A DNA stretch of 64,000 bases from the NCBI RefSeq assembly GCF_014633365.1, contig NC_068346.1, positions 35,403,191 to 35,467,190 on the forward strand, read 5' to 3'. The notes under the pieces are model-generated. The model worked only from the letters and a program-made list of their open reading frames with translations. It searched no databases and was not told the DNA's origin. Below are positions 11,058 to 21,332 of the stretch, piece after piece; position 1 is the first letter of the stretch, and each line of letters begins with the position of its first letter. The DNA is from Diospyros lotus. Taxonomy: Eukaryota; Streptophyta; Magnoliopsida; Ericales; Ebenaceae. Both the position numbers and the translations under genes were made by a program.

Positions 11058-11400
11058 TGTTGGAGAGACGAGAGGAGGAAGTTCTGTAAATTTCCAGAAC
11101 CCTCTAACGATTGTGATTGATTCTTAGTAATATTTATAGGACTACAAAAGTGACTCTTGGATATTCACCACATAATTAGTAGCAAACTACACATACCAAT
11201 ATAGACTACTAAATACTGATTATTAAATATAACTAATACAAGTTTATCTTCTCAACACCCCCTCTTAAACTTGTAATTTAGCCATTAACAACTCCAAGAA
11301 CAACTCTCAATTTGCAGAAATCTTCAAACTTTAGAGCTTTAGTAAATATGTCAGCAACTTGGTCTTTAGATGTTACATTCTTGAGCTGAATCTCCTTTTA
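11058..11400 (-). mobile_element. copia 3' end: LTR, PPT and RNase H tail
   Basis: On the minus strand a 200-bp LTR (11058-11257) starts TGTTGAGAAG and ends CTCTCCAACA. A polypurine tract AAGAGGGGG precedes it. Upstream coding (about 11258-11400) reads NVTSKDQVADIFTKAL, the copia RNase H C-terminus. The element is inserted into the NUP98 fragment at TACACAG. Its 5' half is missing, so the target duplication cannot be tested. Confidence 0.8.
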
Positions 11401-11456
11401 CTGCACACATTTCACACTGAATTTACACAACTTGGTATCAATTGCATGACTTTCTG

Positions 11457-11851
11457 TCACAGAATGGCACAAGAAGGACCACCATTGTGGTCGATGGCAA
11501 TGGCGACAAGCTGACATTTTGTGCAATGGCAGTAGGAAGGAAGAGGCTTTGGAGATTTGGGTTTTGGATCTGGTTTCGGTGGATCAACACTGATGATCTC
11601 TGCTGCCTTTCCAGTCTTCCTCACTTGCTTTGTCAATTTAACTGCATCAACTTTCCCCACCACTGGAAGCGTCTCCTTGTCACCATCCACCGATACTTGT
11701 TCAATACCTGCATTCAATCAAAATCTTAAACTATATTGTCTTAATAATCATTTCTAGAAGTTGTTTCTGAAATAAATCATATAAATAGTATGAGTTGAAG
11801 GTCGAAGCTGATACCTGCAAGTTCTGCCACTGCCTTCAGCACCTGAGTTTT
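11457..11851 (-). pseudogene. HIPP gene 3, exon 3 intact, exon 2 broken by copia
   Basis: Exon 3 (11457-11707) encodes the HMA second half (VSVDGDKETLPVVGKVDAVKL), a Pro/Lys linker and CaaX box CAIL. A partial exon 2 (11815-11851, KTQVLKAVAELA) follows across an intron with proper splice signals. A copia LTR begins at 11852 inside exon 2, removing the metal-binding loop and exon 1. It forms a distinct subfamily with the copy at 31650-31900. Confidence 0.8.
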
Positions 11852-12253
11852 TGTTGAGATTTGTGATATTTTTCTTTAATTAAAGTTGGTTTAATTTTCT
11901 ATTTTTCATTTAAGTCTCCACCGTTATATTTTTCATTTTTAACCGAAGTTTGACATTCAAATTTGGAATGCAAAACATCCCACATTTAAAGTTTTATTTA
12001 TAGCTTTTCAGTTTTTATTTGATGGATGTTATGTATTTAAGTTCTGTATAAATAGGACTTCATTTTTGTCTTTTGTACGTACAAGTGTGATATTTAACGT
12101 GATTTTTCAATTTAATAAGAAGAAGTTATCTTTATTCAAGTTCTTGTTTTCTTCTTCTCACATTTTCTTTTTATTTTTGTCTCCTTTTTTAAACATAACA
12201 TTGAGACTTTACTATTGGTTCTGTAATACCTTCCTTTATTATTTTTTTCAACA
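11852..12253 (+). mobile_element. copia 5' LTR
   Basis: A 402-bp LTR with short inverted ends TGTTGA/TCAACA, followed directly by the primer binding site. Confidence 0.8.
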
Positions 12254-12254
12254 G

Positions 12255-12265
12255 TGGTATCAAAG
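12255..12265 (+). other. Primer binding site (tRNA-iMet type)
   Basis: TGGTATCAAAG starts two bases after the LTR end and closely matches the complement of plant initiator tRNA-Met. Confidence 0.75.
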
Positions 12266-12331
12266 TCTTAGATTTAAAAGAGTTGTGATTTTGTTTTATA
12301 GAAAGAGAATTCCAATTTTATACTTTACAAC

Positions 12332-12790
12332 ATGTCTTCTAATTTTGGTGTTTCCACCCCCACCCCAATTTAATGGTGACAACTACCAAATTTGGGTTGT
12401 TAAAATGCAATCCTATCTCAAAACACTTGGCCTTTGGGATTTTGTTTTGAATGATGTTGATCCTCTAGCATTGGGAGCAAATCCAACCTTGAATCAAATA
12501 AGACAACATGAGGAGAAGGCTTTATCTTGTATTCATATTGTTTTATCAAATCCTATTTTTGCTAGGATTATTGAGTGTGACACGGCCAAGAAAGATTGGA
12601 ATAATTTGAAAGAGGAGCTTGAAGGAAGCACAAGAGTGAAGACTGTTAAATTCCTAACTCTCAAAAAAGAGTTTGAGATGTTGAAGATGAATGATTCAGA
12701 GTCTGGGAAAGAGTCCAAATCAAATTAGCTAGTGAAGATTTTCCAAATCAAAGGGTTGTGGAAAAAATAATGGTAAGTGTCTTTGAAGAT
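12332..12790 (+). pseudogene. copia gag N-terminal region, frameshifted
   Basis: Starts at an ATG near 12332 (MSSNFGVSTPTP). It shifts frame within a few codons into FNGDNYQIWVVKMQSYL, a UBN2/copia gag block. The frame stays open to about 12728, then is cut by the CACTA insertion. Gag packages the element RNA in active relatives. Confidence 0.75.
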
Positions 12791-13977
12791 CACTACAAAA
12801 AAATTGACATTTAGCGGTAACTTTTTTTTACTTTTTGCGACAATTTTAACCGTCACAAAGTGATTTAGCGGTAATTTTGAAAATTGTCACAAATATAACC
12901 ACCACGAATTAATAGATTTTGCGACGATTTTTAAAACATTTAGCGAAAGTATCAGAATCGTCGCTAAAAAATGCTAAAATCACTCAAATAATTGAACTTT
13001 AGCAAAACTGTCGTTGTTTCCCCTACGCATGCGTGCTCGCTTGGTTGCATATCCGCTCACCACTTGCAATGCTGAAATTTTATTCCAGTTGCCTTCTCTC
13101 TTCCTCGGTTTTGAACCCGGGACCTCCCGTACACGAGTGAGCGCACAAAGGCATCCGATCTGCGAAGCCTCCTTGTTATATACTCGTGCATATTAATTAT
13201 ATGCTAATCCAACCACTATTTTTTAGAATTATATTTTAATTTTTTTAATATAAATTAAAAAATAAATTAATTGATTAAATTAAAAACATATTTTTTAAAA
13301 GAATAATAGAATAAATTAAAAATAAATTAAATAAATTAATTGATTAAAAAATAAAAAGAAGAGTTCACATATTTTTTAAATTTTCTTTTTATAAATTATC
13401 AAAATTTTATATATTTTTAATGTGAATATTAGTTTATTTTCTAAAATTTTGCGACGGTTTTGAATAACTGGCGCAAAAATTAATTTAATTTAATTTTTTA
13501 ATTATTAAATTATTTTCTAATTTTTTGGCAATTTTACAAAAATCACCACAAAATTTAATTTTTAAATAAATTTAGCGACGGTTCTTCAAAACTACAGCAA
13601 AATTTAATTTTTATTTTTTAATTATCAAATTATTTTCTAAATTTTGAGACTATTTTTAGAAAATCACCACAAAATTTAATTTTTTAATGAATTTTGCGGC
13701 ATTTTTTTAAAATCGCTGCAAATGTTTATTTAATTGTTTTTAAAATTATTTTCTAAATTTTGACGCGATTTTTCAAAAATATCACAATATTTAATTTTTA
13801 TTTTTTAATTATTAAATTATTTTCTAAATTTAATAGCGATTTTTCAAAAATCGCAGCAAAATTTAATTTTAAAATTTAAAATTTTTAAATTTTGCGACGA
13901 TTCTTTAAAACCGTCGCAAAATACCATATTTTGCGGCGATTTTTAAACCGCCATAAAAAATCAATTTTTTTGTAGTG
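12791..13977. mobile_element. Non-autonomous CACTA (En/Spm) element
   Basis: Ends CACTACAAAAAAA and TTTTTTTGTAGTG form terminal inverted repeats. The 3-bp duplication GAT flanks it (12788-12790, 13978-13980). Many short subterminal motifs of the type TTTGCGACGGTTT occur in both orientations, as expected for CACTA transposase binding arrays. No transposase is present. It splits the copia gag. Confidence 0.9.
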
Positions 13978-15244
13978 GATCTCAACCATAAAGAAGTCTT
14001 ATGACTTGACTACTCTTCCTGTAGCTGAGCAAATTACAAGCCCAAGAGCAAAGGGATACAATCCGTGATGAGGAGCATGTTGAAGGTGTCTTTAATGCCA
14101 AATTCAAAGGCAAGAAACCTATTGCAAGGGATGATAGAAAGGTAACCAAAAATTAGGGGAGTAAGGGAAAAAGAGGAGCATCAAGGAGTGGAAAATTTTC
14201 TCCTTGCCATTTTTGCAAATTAAAAGACCAACCATGCTGAGAAAAATTGTTGATCCAAAAACAAGTCTACCATTGTGATTATTGTGAGAATGATGGTCAT
14301 ATTGAAAGGTTTTATCGTGTCAAGCAAAACCAAACATCCCAATAGCCCCCGTAGTAAGCAAATCGTGCAGATGATCAAAAGCAAAAAACAACTTTCTTGT
14401 TTATAGCTTCTCATGTTGTTGAAACAAATATAAACTCAGGGCTTATTGACAGTGGCTACACAACCCACACGGCTAAAGATCTCAGTCTTTTTAGCCAGAT
14501 TGACAAATCTATAAGGACAAAGGTGGTCTTTGGACATGAAGAAACAATACTAGCTGAAGGTAAAGGTAATGTCATCATGCATACTAAGTAAGGTGAAAAG
14601 AAAATCTTTAATGTTTTATTTGTTCCGAGATTATCTCAAAACTTGCTTAGTATTGCTTAGTTGATGCATAACAAATTTTCTGTATTTTTCAAAGATCATG
14701 TTTGTACTATTTATGACCCACAAGAAGCAAAGATTGCAATGGTCAATATGGTTGACAACGCATTCTTTTTGAATGGCAACTCTCTCTGCTATCAAGCTCT
14801 AAATGCTAAAGTTGAAGAAAACAAAAAAGTGGCATCAACGCTTTGGCCACTATAATGGAAAAGCTTTGAAAATTTTGCGTTTTTCTAACATAGTTGAAGA
14901 TTTCCTTGGTTTTGATTCCTTTGGCCAGATTTGTGAAAGTTGCCAAGAAAGAAAGATGCACAAGCTACATTTTCCAAAAGGTGGTGGTTTGAGAGACAAG
15001 GAGAAGCTTGAATTGGTGCACATTGATGTTTCTAGTCCTATACGTACCACTTCTTTTAGCAATAGTAAATATTTCATCCTTTTTATTGATGATTTGACAA
15101 GGATGACTTGGATTTATTTTTTGAATGAGAAAGCTCAAGTTTTTGAGGTCTTTAAGAAGTTTGTGAATTTACTCAAAACTCAAAGTGGCTGCAAGCTCAA
15201 AACTTTGGGATCTAATAATGGGACGAAATATATTTCCAAGCAAA
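13978..15244 (+). pseudogene. copia gag end, protease and integrase remnants
   Basis: Contains degraded zinc-knuckle blocks (CHYCENDGHIERF near 14270), a protease-like block (IDSGYTTHTAKDL, 14397-14591), a pre-integrase WHQRFGHYN and integrase core with VHIDVSSP and LGSNNGTKYIS (14803-15249). The second catalytic Asp of the usual SDNG motif is Asn. Stops and frameshifts separate the blocks. Confidence 0.75.
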
Positions 15245-15525
15245 GCTAAAGGTTATTTTGTTTAAAGTTTTGTCTAAAAAATTAAAAGTAAAATATGACT
15301 CTCAAATGTCAGTCAATAAATTTTTATTTAAATTTCTTACTTTTTTATATATATGCATGTAACACAAGCCATCCCTCTAATATATATATATAACATGTAT
15401 GTATATTTATGTACACTGGAGATTACATAAGTAATTATACAATTCTAAATATAATATAAATATAAATAATTTTTGGGGTTTTTTATTTTTAATATAAATG
15501 ATTAATTTTATACAAGTAAATAAAT
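15245..15525 (+). repeat. R1 AT-rich repeat, left part
   Basis: Matches 36345-36607 and 37940-38200. The sharp switch from copia integrase to R1 at about 15245 marks a deletion or recombination junction and the left edge of duplicated segment B. Confidence 0.65.
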
Positions 15526-15654
15526 TGTTCGGATTTTCAGCGAAAAATCCTAATTAGTCTTGAAGATTATTTCCTATTCCTAATTGGTTTCTTGTTTAGT
15601 TTGTAATCTTATTTTATAGTCAGTTGGAAATTGTTGTTAAGTAAGGAAACCTTA

Positions 15655-15886
15655 GGGTGCGTTTGATAGGCATGAAAAATGAGGGTGGAATTCGAATTCC
15701 ATCTAAATTCCAGGAAATTCTATCAAACAGTTTTTCAATTCCATGGAATTCGAATTCCATCTTAGTTCAAAAAGTACAAATTTTCCATGAAATCAAGGAA
15801 TTGAAATTCCTAGGGGTTTAGGTGAGAATTGGAATTTCATGGAATTGGAATTCTATCCTTATTTTCCACCTCTATCAAATGCACCC
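15655..15886. mobile_element. Tourist-like (PIF/Harbinger) MITE
   Basis: 232 bp with inverted ends GGGTGCGTTTGATAG and CTATCAAATGCACCC, flanked by TTA on both sides. The sister LTR at 36735 has the empty site CCTTAGTTTTG. Confidence 0.85.
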
Positions 15887-16669
15887 TTAGTTTTGATGGA
15901 TAAGGAAACTTTAACCTTGTTGAATAAGGAAACTAATCTATAAATAGGATGGTTGGCTTGTTAGTCAAGGAAAGCAAATCACTTGTGAGAGTTAGGAATT
16001 GGATGTAATTGGGACTTGGATTAAGAGAGAGAATATTGGGTTTTGTAATTGTAAACTTTATTACATAGTGATATTTTTTCTCTATCGTTCTAATGGATGT
16101 GATTTTTCCCTTTTAGGGTTTTCTACGTGTTGTTGCCAAAATACAACAGTTAAAATTTGTGATGTGGGGTCCACTCGAGCTCGGGGTTGGGTGAAGTTAG
16201 GTTGCTGTAAGAGATCGCCTCAAGGGAGATTGCCCCTAGGATGCTCGCCGCAAGGATTCGCCACTAGCTCTCGCCGCAAGCCTTCGCCACTAGCTCTGGC
16301 CACAAGCTCTTGCCACTAGCTTTTGCCACAAGACTTCGCCAAAAGGTTTTGCCACTAGCTTTGCCACAAAGTTTCGCCACTAGCTTTGCCACAAGCTTTT
16401 GTCACAAGGCTTCGCCACAAGGTTTCGCTACTAGCTTTGCCACAAGCTTTTGTCACAAGGCTTCGCCATGAGCTTCGCCACAAGCCTTTCCACAAGGTTT
16501 TACCATGAGCTTCGTCGCTAGGTTGCCCACAAGAGTTGGCCTTCGCTGCTAGGTTCGCCGTAAGACTTTACCTTCACTGCTAGGTTCGCCACAAGACTTA
16601 ACCTTCGCCGCTAGGCTCACCGCAAGACTTTACCTTCGCTGCTAGGCTCGCCGTAAGGATTCAACCCTG

Positions 16670-17287
16670 TTGATGCTGAGAAAATGGGTTAGAAGGCTCG
16701 CGGGAATCTTTCCCGCGAAGACCCTCCAATGCCAAAGTCAATCCTGAATCCCAATGACTATTCACGAAAATAATAAAAGTACATTCAAAGTGTCTAGAGT
16801 TTACTGAAGTTGGAAGTCCTCATTAATGTCCTGTAGCTGGGTATTTATAGGGCAAGGTTCTCAAGGGTAGCTGGTGTCGACACGTGGCGATCACTGAGTG
16901 GGCTGGATCTACCAAAAATAGGGGAAAAATAGCCACGAGGCCGCTCGAGGCAAGCTGCTGAGAGGCTGGCCCTAATGGCTAACCCAACTTGTGACTAACC
17001 TAGCCGCGAGGGCTCGCGGCTAGAAGCTCACGACAGGCTGCCGCGAGGTTGGCCCTTGCGGCCAGCTCGCAGCTAGCTTGGTTACGAGGCCTCGTGGCCA
17101 GCTTTACCGCGAGGCTGGCCCTAACGGTCAGCACCTGCTAGCCGCGAGACTTTGCCTTGCTGCGAGGCCATCTCACGGCCGCAAGCTTGGCCCTTTGCGG
17201 CCAGCCTTTTCTCCCAAAAAGGATTTTCTACTTTTTGCTTAAAAAAATCCCTTACTTTCTCCCATCAATTTTCCATGGCACAACAAT
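16670..17287 (-). mobile_element. Nested LTR (3' LTR of a minus-strand retrotransposon)
   Basis: On the minus strand it starts TGTTGTGCC and ends GCATCAACA. It has a TATA box (TATAAATACCC, near 16845) and is preceded by a purine tract GAGTAGGGGGCAAT at about 17288. The class is not determined. Confidence 0.65.
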
Positions 17288-18289
17288 TGCCCCCTACTCT
17301 TCTGTTTTGTCTTTAGACGAAATTGAAGAGTAAAAATATTAGCCATGGAGTCGGGTTTAGCACCTTGACTCAACCAAGTGTTTCAGAATGCCCAAAAAGA
17401 TCTTACTTCAACCAAGGGCTGGAGTACCAAATTATCTTTGGGCAACCATACCCTTGATAGATAGACTCCGCAGTGGAATTCTTGCCGGTTGTCCAAGCTT
17501 GCCGGGAGGTCTAGGCACCAGATCAGCTAAGGAGTCGGGTCTAGTTCGAGAGCATAGCACCGGACTCAGTCAATGGATCCCAACGAGCCTACGGGCACAG
17601 TTTCCGGAGCATCCGGTGATCCCATGATGGATCATATCACTCTGGCTATTGTGTTCTCATTGTCTGTCTTTCGGGGTTAGCTTACTCCAGGGAATCTGGG
17701 TTTGGCCAGTGGTTTAGCACGAGATTCCGGCCAGACATCCGAGTTTGCCGGGAGACCTAGGCGCCAGATCTACCAAGGAGTTGGGTCTAGCCAAAAAGGC
17801 ATAGCACCCAACTCAAGCGAGGGATCTGGGTGAGTCTGCGAGCATAGGCATCGGATGTTCTGGTGATCCCGGGCTAACTCATGGTCATAGGCACTAGATT
17901 GCAACTGGATGACTCAACTCCGATAAGCAGGGTCATGGCAGAGTTGTCATAGGGTTATTGTCTTTTCATGCTTTCCGTGGGCCAGTCTACCTCAAGGGAT
18001 CTGGGTTTGGCCAGTGGGCCGACGCGGGATTCCTACCAGACATCCGAGTTTGTTGGGAGACCTAGACGCCAGATCAACTAGGGAGGTGGGTCTAGCCAAA
18101 AAGGCATAGCATCGAACTCAAATGAGGGATCTGGGTAAGTCTGCGGGTATAGGCATCGGATCCTTTGGTAGGAATCCCGTGCTGGACCATTGGCCAAACC
18201 CAGATTTCCTGAGGTAAACTGGCCCTAAGAAGGTGGAAAAGAAGTGAAGTGATTACCTGATAGCTCTTGCATAAGACCGCTTCCGAAGG
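17288..18289 (-). mobile_element. Internal non-coding part of the nested retrotransposon
   Basis: G+C-richer than its surroundings, with internally repeated blocks (GGATCTGGGTTTGGCCAGTG-type, near 17690 and 18000; GACATCCGAGTTTG, near 17735 and 18040). No recognisable gag or pol remains, and no ORF is convincing. Confidence 0.45.
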
Positions 18290-19045
18290 TCAAGTCGCCT
18301 AGTGGCAATCTGGTGCCGATGATCATGAGCCTAGCGGCGAAGGTAAAGTCTTGCGGCGAGCCTAGCGGCGAAGGTAAAGTCTTGTGGCGAACCTAGCGGT
18401 GAAGGTAAAGTCTTGTGGCGAACCTAGCGGTGAAGGTAAAGTCTTGCGGCGAAGGTCAAGTCTTGTGGCGAACCTAGTGGCGAAGCTCGTGGTAAAACCT
18501 TGCGGCGAAGCTCGTGGTAAAGGTTGTGGCGAAGCCTTGTGACAAAAGCTTGTGGCGAAGCTTGTGGCAAATCTAGTGGCAAAATCTTGTGGCGAAGCTT
18601 TGTGACAAAAGCTTGTGGCGAAACTTGTGGCAAAGCTAGTGGCGAAACCTTGTGGCGAAGTCTTGTGGCAAAGCTAGTGGCAAAACCTTATGGCTAACCA
18701 TGTGGCAAAAGCTAGTGGCAAAACCTTATGGCTAAACTTGTGGCAAAAGTTAGTGGCGAGAGCTTGTAGCAAGAGCTTGTGGCCAGAGCTAGTGGCGAAG
18801 GCTTGCAGTGAGAGCTTGTGACGAGAGCTAGTGGCGAATCTTTGCGGCGAGCATCCTAGCGGCAATCTCCCTTGAGGCGACATCTCTTACGGCAACCTAA
18901 CTTTACCCGACCCTAAGCTCGAGTGGACCCCACATTACAAATTTTAATTGTTATATTTTGGAAACAACGCTACGTAAAATCTCGTGTTTGATTGTGATTG
19001 GATCGTCTTGTGTTTATTCCTCATCTTATTTTTTTTTCTTCAACA

Positions 19046-20460
19046 TAAATAATTATTCAAATGCAAATACAATTGTATGGATTCTTCATATATAAAATTA
19101 TGACTATATAGACTACAAGTGTATGGATTCTTCATATATAAAATTATGGCTATATAGACTACAAGTGTATGGATTCTTCATATATAAAATTAGGACTATA
19201 TAGAATTATTTTGATTGGGGATAGAGTTGGTGTTCTTAAAAGAATTAAAAAGTCTTGGACAAAATTAAAAAAAAAAATCTATCATAATGACTAATGTGGT
19301 CTTGGAATGAGTATTCGGTACATTTGGTTAAATGAAAGTTCATTAGGTCGCAGTTGGTAGTAACATAACAGTTTATTTTATATATTTTTTAAAATAAAAT
19401 TTTAAATAAAATGAGACTTTATGTAACAGTAAAGTTGTTTAAAAAATCAGTTACTGTTTAGAGGTTATTGGATTAAATTTTATTATCATAGTTAATTTTT
19501 ATTTTTTAAACAAGATACATAAAAGATATTTTTATAAAAAGGCTTAATACATACGTTGCTCCCACGGCAATTAATTGAGATATGGACTCTTAACGTTTTT
19601 TAACATTAGAGATCAAATATTATATTTTTTTTAATTATTGAGGGAACATAACAAATCAGTCAACCTATTCAAATATGGACAACTGATCATTCACATACTG
19701 TGTCATTCACGGAAACAAGTGCGTTTATACACACTAATTTTCTGTCACGGTAAGAGTTTAAAACAATAATTTTTAATGGTTAAGATATCGAATCTTGACG
19801 TTTTCCACATCAAGGACTACACGTCATAGTTTTTAATTGTTGATAGGACATCGTATGTATTAAGCTTTATAAAAACTATTTATTAATAGGGTTTTGTAAC
19901 ATCAAAACATTAACAAAATTTTAGTAACTAATTTTTTAAACAACTTTATTGCGACACTAATGGTTTTGTCTAAAAAATTAAAAGTAAAATATGATTTGTC
20001 AAACGTCACTCAATAAATTTTTTATTTTTTTTTACGAGCCTTCCCTTTAATATATATAACATGTACGTACACTACGGGTTAAATAAGTAATTATACAATT
20101 CTAAATATAATATAAATATAAATAATTTTTCAGCTTTTTTTTTTTTTAATATAAATGGTTAATTTTATACAAGTAAATAAATAATTATACAAATGCAAAT
20201 ACAAGTGTATTTACGACAAGTGCATGGATTCTTCATATATAAAATTATGACTATATATAGACTACAAGTGTATGGATTCTTCGTACATAAAATTATGACT
20301 ATATAGAATTATTTTGATTGGGGGATAGAGTTGGTGTTCTTAAAAGAATTAAAAAGTCGTTGGACAAAATTAAAAAAAAAAATTATCATACTGATTAATG
20401 TGGTCTTATTTAGGAATGAGTACTCAGTCCGTTCGGTTACAACCATGTGTTATCCCTTTC
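19046..20460 (+). repeat. R1 AT-rich repeat, with 53-bp tandem repeats
   Basis: Non-coding, matches 37038-38478. The start (about 19070-19210) holds three tandem copies of an ACAAGTGTATGGATTCTTC unit; the equivalent block at 37065-37190 also has three. Contains the TTAATACATA MITE at 19541-19865. Confidence 0.65.
19541..19865 (+). repeat. 320-bp Mutator-like MITE with TTTATAAAAA duplication
   Basis: Inverted ends GGCTTAATACATACG and CGTATGTATTAAGC. It is flanked by perfect TTTATAAAAA at 19531-19540 and 19866-19875, which fits a 9-10 bp Mutator-type duplication. Confidence 0.7.
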
Positions 20461-21050
20461 CAAAGTCGGCTCAACTAACTTGCGGGTTTTAGGCAAAAAA
20501 GTTTGTTGGGGTCTTCTCAAGAATATTAATTTTTTTATAAAAAATAAATAATACACCTTTCTATGAAAAAAATCTATTATTTCTGTAAATTAAAAAAGAA
20601 AAAAAAATTAAAATTTAACGATAGTGAATTTTTAACTAAAATATAATGTCTAAAAGATCAAAAGAAATCAAACAACCTATTACAAAAAATAAAGAGAAGG
20701 TGAAAAATGAGAAGAAAAAATTAAGAACAATGAGATATTTTTAGGATTGCAATTGAAAGATTTATAATAAAAAGTAAATTTATAAGATATTCAAGAAGAA
20801 ACGATAAAAATTAAGAACAATAGAAAGAGAGAACGTAAAAATTGAGAAGATAAAACATTGAAAATTGATTGTTGGGCCGGGTGTCTTCGGAAATTTGGAC
20901 TGAAAGTTAGATTTTATTTTGGTCTCAATTTTTTAAAAAAATATTTATTATTAAAAAATAAAAAATTTATAAATTATAAAATTTTGGAACCTTTGTAAAT
21001 GCGGGGCTTTAGACAGCTACCTAGATAGCTTCATGGTCGAGCCGATTTTG
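20461..21050 (+). repeat. hAT-like MITE family copy, full length
   Basis: Begins CAAAGTCGGCTC and ends near GAGCCGATTTTG. About 590 bp and non-coding. It precedes a HIPP fragment as in the sister segments. Confidence 0.6.
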
Positions 21051-21054
21051 CCCT

Positions 21055-21332
21055 CAGTATCCCCTTTTGTTCATCCACATATACTTCTACAATACCTGTT
21101 CGGCATTTGCTAATGAAAAGTATTGTCCAGAATCAAATTTGAATGAAGATGATGAAGCTGATACCTTCAAGTTTTGTGACTGCTTTCAGTATCTGAATCT
21201 TGCTTTTCTGGCAGACCTTCGACTCTGTTACCTGCAGTAATGTAAATATGCATGGAAACAGATGAAAAAGAGATGAAGGAAACTTGAATGAGTGCACCAA
21301 AAGGTGAAGTATTATTACCGTATTACCTTCAT
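21055..21332 (-). pseudogene. HIPP gene fragment, exons 1-2 and exon 3 start
   Basis: Exon 1 at 21327-21332, exon 2 at 21165-21231, exon 3 start ending at 21095. Exon 2 carries the 9-base deletion that removes the CxxC motif, shared with the copies at 0.6 and 39 kb. Confidence 0.75.

Larger units (their letters stand above)
11852..15244 (+). mobile_element. Ty1/copia element, 3'-truncated, with nested CACTA
   Basis: 5' LTR 11852-12253 (TGTTGAG...TCAACA), tRNA-iMet-type primer site, gag, nested CACTA element 12791-13977, degraded zinc knuckle, protease-like and integrase regions. Homology ends at about 15244 within the integrase core; RT, RNase H and the 3' LTR are missing. It is inserted in exon 2 of HIPP gene 3. 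It belongs to a different copia family from the minus-strand copies. Confidence 0.85.
16128..18969. mobile_element. Fold-back element with long repetitive inverted arms
   Basis: Arms of about 540-680 bp (16128-16669 and about 18290-18969) are inverted repeats starting (T/C)GTTGTT(G/T)CC. Each arm is built of degenerate tandem units of the kind TTCGCCACAAG...GCTAG. A 5-bp duplication CTACG flanks it (16123-16127, 18970-18974), and the sister LTR at 36960 has the empty site. The centre holds an LTR retrotransposon fragment. Repetitive ORFs in the arms are not genes. The superfamily is unresolved: 5 bp does not match the usual 9 bp of Mutator. Confidence 0.75.
15526..19045 (+). mobile_element. 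copia-type solo LTR carrying two nested insertions
   Basis: The LTR starts TGTTCGGATTTTCAG and ends CTTCAACA, flanked by 5-bp TAAAT (15521-15525, 19046-19050). The uninterrupted sister solo LTR is at 36608-37037 with the same duplication and site, so the insertion predates the segmental duplication. Empty sites are near 20180 and 38190. Nested inside are a Tourist-like MITE (15655-15886) and a fold-back element (16128-18969). A TATAAATAG box lies near 15940. Confidence 0.85.

Noticed and set aside
11442..11729. Plus-strand 95-codon ORF
   Set aside because: Antisense shadow of HIPP exon 3 on the minus strand; the same shadow occurs at 31635.
12066..12331. N-terminal extension of the copia gag ORF
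   Set aside because: It is LTR and primer-site sequence; the real start is the ATG near 12332 in another frame.
18424..18883. Minus-strand ORFs of about 69 residues with Ser/Pro/Arg-rich repeats
   Set aside because: They lie entirely in the tandem-repeat arm of the fold-back element and reflect the repeat unit.
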